64,000 bases of DNA from contig OZ025244.1 in assembly GCA_964019155.1 (NCBI GenBank), positions 17,331,640 through 17,395,639 on the forward strand. The letters run 5' to 3'. The notes beneath the pieces are model-generated. The model was not told the DNA's origin and searched no databases. It was given only the letters and a program-made list of their open reading frames with translations. The stretch comes from Osedax fenrisi (taxonomy: Eukaryota > Annelida > Polychaeta > Sabellida > Siboglinidae). Made by a program: the position numbers and the translations under genes. Positions 58,546 to 64,000 of the stretch are shown piece by piece (the first letter of the stretch is position 1; the number at the start of each line of letters is the position of its first letter).

Positions 58546-61143
58546 AATTATTTTTATCAAATAGCATATTTAGAAAAATATGATGAAATATATCATCATT
58601 ATAAAAATATATACGTTTATGTAACATATTAGTTACATTTCTGGAATATTGTTACTATCATCCTCCCAATCTATAATATATGTGTGAGAACAAACCATAG
58701 CATACATATGGGACATATCGAAACCTACAATAGAATATTAATAATATATTACTATTATTAAATATGTACATTACATTTTTTTCTCTGTATGTCATTCATA
58801 AATTAACATCCCTAGTAAGAATTTATTAACAATGGTATTACTCAATCGATACATTCTACAAGAGAATACTTTTTATATTTAATATTCTAATATATATTCA
58901 TTAATACATCAGAGTTTCGTCGATTCTATACTACCTGGCTCAATGAAAACAGCTTAGAATTCTCCAATTATTAAAGATATAAAATGAGACTGAAAATTGG
59001 AATAACCAGCGTCATTTATCACGATTTTCAAAATTTTCAAAAATTATCGAACACATTACCAGTCCACAATAACTTAATTCCTGATAAATATTAAAAAATG
59101 TCATCCTCATCAACGTGCATATATGTCAGGTTTAAGTACTGAAATAGCTATTTGAAATATCAATAATTATATGTTATCGTACAGGGAAACTTTACTCCTC
59201 GTTTTATTGGGTATGTCTGGAGCATTTTACACACTTAAGATTAAGATAAATTTGTATATCCGGTGTTGCCCTAGAGTGGTTTGAATCATATATAAATATC
59301 GATTTAATAATGTTAAGTTGGTAGCTCAACAGCAAAACATCGCCTAATTTCCAATGGAGTACCTACATTCTTCATTATTGGAATTATTGTATTTAACATA
59401 TATATTGCTCCTATCTTTAAATTATTAAAAGTCAATCTATAATTAGATTTGTCTATTTTTCTGATGATCCACAAATATACACCGATGTTGTATCTCCATA
59501 TGATTCTGATGATATAATTCTGAAAATATAATCTTATCAAACTATTTAAAAGATATTATTGACTGGTTTGACTTGACTTCACTAAACGTGGTATCCCACT
59601 ACAAGATTATCCGGCAACTTGCCGCAAATATTGTAACTTTAAAACCATTTTCTATCAATTTGTAATGGGATACCCCCTATAAAGTTATTATATTTCATAC
59701 AAGTTGCCGGAAAGTAAGGGGGTTTCCCACTATAGTGGGAATTTTTTAAAATTGTAGTTAACTTTATAGTAAATCGTTAAAGATAAAATATTTCCGTACT
59801 AGTAGTGGGATAACCCTCAAAACAGAATCATTGACAAATTTAAATAATATTTATTAATACAAATAAAACGTCAATATACTTGAAACACCATTTTAATTCT
59901 AAAATCTTGATTTCACCAAAACAATTCACAATCTATGCAATATTTTGAATACAAATAATGATATATTATCATTTATTGCTCATCAAGCGCTAAGCTTTTG
60001 ACCATAATCCGTATCTTCACGTTAGAACCTCTGTTATATAGATCAAAGATATCAAATATATATATATAGATCATATTAAATGCTATTTTTTTTTGCAAAT
60101 TTACTAACGGCTCCAGATATTTAGCTGTAAGATTAATTAGTAGAATATTGCAATTGCCCAATGTAGATAATACAATAATAGTTACTATTTAAAGGTTTTA
60201 ATAGTGATGTATTTACGAATTTTACGGATACTGTAAATATGAACATTTTGATTTCGTATTTTTCTTGAAATAAATGAGTATTAATTAATAAGTATATTGA
60301 TTTAATATTTAATATTAAAAATTCATTTTTTATAATATATATATATATATATTATATATATATATATTATATATGCATTACTATACCTTATGTATAATAG
60401 ATAGTAGTAATATATTGTATTATACTGAATGTAAATTATATATGTATGCAACACATTAATTTTCAATATTAAATTTTAAATCAATATACTTATATATACT
60501 GGTATTATAGTCTCTGATACATCTATAATTTATAGATGTATAGTTTACCGTTTAATTTATAGGCAAATAGTATTTAAAGTATTAAATAGTATTTACTAAA
60601 TACAAATATAAGGTTGTATACACTGACTTGTATAAATCAATGCCCATATGCCATCGATCTAGAGAGAAAAGCTTTCCCTCTAGCTCTATGCCATATGCGG
60701 ATCAATGCTTGTATATATCAGAAATCAAGTATAATCGAATGTAAAAAATAAAACCAAATTGTCAAGTATTCTTTTGGTAATATAATTTAAGGTACGAAAT
60801 CATCAATATACAAGATTATAATTAATTTATTTTTATGTTTATTTTTTTATTTGTATAATCTCATAATTGAAATATTTTATATAATTTTAATAATTATTAT
60901 TTATAAAATGAATTTATTCGCATATAGTAACATATATGATTTATATCAATAACATTCAACATGTAAATTAAAATCCGTACGTCATATTAATGGTTAAATT
61001 ATATTCAATATGCTCATAATTAAATTATTTAAATTTTCATATTTATTTTAAATTAATAATTAATAATATATTTTGATAATTGTATATTAATATGTTACTT
61101 TAGAAATGTAGTAGTATTATATATATATCATATAATGTATACA

Positions 61144-61192
<49 letters not shown>

Positions 61193-61358
61193 ATATAATT
61201 ATTATATTATTATAATAATTATAATAATATATGCGTGGGAGGTATATTTCTTATTTATATTATTATTTATGATAATTTGTATAACTAAATTAATATAATT
61301 ACTATTATAATATTATATTTAAAATTACGAAGGACATACATTAACTGTACTGTATGCT
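58546..61358. other. AT-rich intergenic DNA, no supported gene
   Basis: Includes the MITE at 59589-59817, an imperfect hairpin CATATGCCATCGATCTAGAG / CTCTAGCTCTATGCCATATG at about 60642-60697 and TA tracts. LINE-like words occur near 59070-59270 (AGTACTGAAATAGC, TGGAGCATTTTACAC) but too weakly to call. Confidence 0.55.
59589..59817. mobile_element. MITE of the GGGGGTATCCCACTA family
   Basis: Left end GGTATCCCACTACAAG, right end AGTAGTGGGATAACCCT. Inside are GGGATACCCCCTATAAAG (59669-59686) and GGGGGTTTCCCACTATAGTG (59729-59748), which look like further ends of the same family, plus CCGGCAACTTGCCG. It may be two nested copies. Confidence 0.7.
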
Positions 61359-61570
61359 AATAATATAATTAATGATTAATAAACATAGTCACAAATAAAC
61401 AATATATTTTGTAATCAATGATGTGAATAAATATATCCAACTATTATTAATTTAAATAAACTTATTGTATGCAACTACACTGTTACAGTTGGATATATTT
61501 ATTCACATCATTGATTACAAAATATATTGTTTATTTGTGACTATGTATATTAATCATTAATTATATTATT
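61359..61570. repeat. Long hairpin: 84-bp inverted repeat, 44-bp loop
   Basis: 61359-61442 and 61487-61570 are inverted copies with a single mismatch (AATAAACATAG versus AATATACATAG). The sequence is unique-looking, not simple TA. No transposon end motif is apparent. Confidence 0.85.
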
Positions 61571-62936
61571 TGACAACATAATGTTTAAAATGATATTTAA
61601 AAACCATTAATCATTAATTTAATGTAATGGGTTTAAATGTAATTATGTTATTAATTACTGTAACTACAATCGACAGCCATTTTAAAAAAGTAATACATAT
61701 AATCATTATAATAATGTGTGAGACATTTAGTTTTATAATCATAGAAAACAAGTTAAAACATGTTTGATGTGAGTAATCGATTATGTAATAATATATTATA
61801 ATAATTATATATTAACTGGAGTCCATGTAGTGTCCATTATTTACACTAAAGCAGTATGACATTCATTCAATCACTTTCCGGACACATAACATAGGTTTTA
61901 AAATATTATTTAAAAGTGAAATTTTATAATTGTCTATAACAATTAGTATCTCTTTAAAACACATATACCAACAATAGAGTAGCATTAGAGTTACATTAAA
62001 GCCTGCAATAAAAGGGTCAAATTAATACGGCAACAAATTATATCTTAATTTTGCGAGCCTACCTCAGGTACTTCTCTCGTTAACACATCTAACACATCAC
62101 GAGTCGTTTCCCTTTAGCAATGTTTTCTCTATAGTATACGATGATTAGTACGGTGTTAGACTTGGTTTAGACGTATTGTTAGACGCATTGATTTATTAAG
62201 CTTCATTAATATATGTAAAGTTTAAAAACTTGCGACACTATAAGCCTTATAGTGAGGTGTTATTTTGGTAAAATTACTTTACATTCATTTAGAACAAAGT
62301 ACGTATTTAAATATGTGTTATATAATAATTTCTTCAACGAATTTCTACTTATTGGTCACACTTATGAGACGAATGCATTTTCCTGTGTTATTTTCAATAC
62401 TGCTGTCGATTCTAGGAGTCATAAATAATAAAAAAAGATCAACTAATTGAGTATTATTAGTTTTGATGTTATTATAATATTATAATTATATCAAAGTAAC
62501 ATTATTTTAAAATTGTACTCTACAAATATTTAATATATATATATTATATATAAACATAACATATTATGATTATGATTTTACTGTATATAAATTATGAACA
62601 TTATTATTATTATATATTTATAATATTCTAGAATATAATTATATATATTTATTATATATATATATATATATAATAAATTACAATAATATTGATATTCACT
62701 GAAATCATAGTAATCTAATACCTCATTCATAAAGCAATAACATAGATACTGATAGTATTTTAATTAAACCATCGTAGATTAATCGATCGCTCGCGATATA
62801 TATCTCCGCAGCCGTGTATTATTAAAGCCGCGACGATCTTTAAACAGGCCGATTCAGTGTTTCGCTTAACAGAAATGTTCTAGAGGAGAAGTAGCCTGCT
62901 GCTGCTGCTGCTGCCGTTGTGAAGGTAGTACACTTA
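61571..62936. other. AT-rich DNA leading to a GC-richer patch
   Basis: No supported gene to about 62780. From 62785 to 62936 the GC content rises (CGATCGCTCGCGATATATAT, AGCCGCGACGATC) and a GCT repeat of six units lies at 62896-62914. The - strand there is open in two frames (one with six Ala, one with six Gln codons) but both run into the TAG tract, so a coding exon is only a possibility. Confidence 0.4.

Positions 62937-64000
<1,064 letters not shown>

Overview
This window is a very AT-rich (by eye about three-quarters A+T or more), repeat-dominated stretch of a eukaryotic nuclear genome. The LINE types (several CR1/L2-like families and one R2-like relic), a Ty3/gypsy LTR element, hAT and pogo-like DNA elements, GT-AG introns and a U2 snRNA gene all fit an animal genome, probably an AT-rich invertebrate. 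I cannot fix the phylum. No bacterial-style operon, CRISPR array, rRNA or tRNA was found.

Layout. 1-3776: decayed CR1/L2-like LINE ('LINE-A', + strand). 3777-9077: complete Ty3/gypsy element, apparently identical 563-bp LTRs, TATA target duplication, gag and pol in different frames with a candidate -1 slip site, pol broken twice. 9078-13500: fragments (small hAT-like element, LINE 3' end, hAT terminus, and the two halves of an R2-like LINE in opposite orientation). 13515-22243: LINE-B (-), LINE-C (-), a 2.65-kb hAT transposon inserted next to LINE-C and itself carrying a MITE, then another LINE-C copy (+). 22244-29860: AT-rich DNA with hairpins and a 346-bp element with 115-bp inverted ends.

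29861-45650 is the most unusual part. A 2.8-kb composite unit is repeated in tandem (29861, 33235, 36051), with a rearranged partial copy at 40876-42355 and an inverted copy at about 43627-45030. Each main unit joins a fragment of Ty3 RNase H to coding-like pieces of no family I recognise, and three copies carry the same pogo-like MITE. The inverted copy extends further and shows a clean GT-AG intron between two in-phase reading frames, so it may be nearest to the parent gene. Between the array copies, at 39175-39750 (-), lies the best candidate for a host gene: two in-phase exons split by an intron made of an inverted-repeat hairpin plus TA repeats, which looks like an introner.

45700-64000: a LINE tail, a 924-bp TRIM-like LTR element (- strand) with a perfect 5-bp target duplication, a family of GTGTCCGTATTCG inverted-repeat elements, a tandem array of about 95-100 bp built from the first ~30 nt of U2 snRNA, a near full-length U2 snRNA gene (-) between two 1.5-kb direct repeats, more hairpins, and an uninterrupted (TAG)n tract longer than 1 kb running off the window.

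Most reading frames here are transposon relics. The only non-transposon genes I can argue for are the U2 snRNA gene, the two-exon gene at 39.2-39.75 kb, and possibly the exon-bearing locus at 44.8-45.6 kb.
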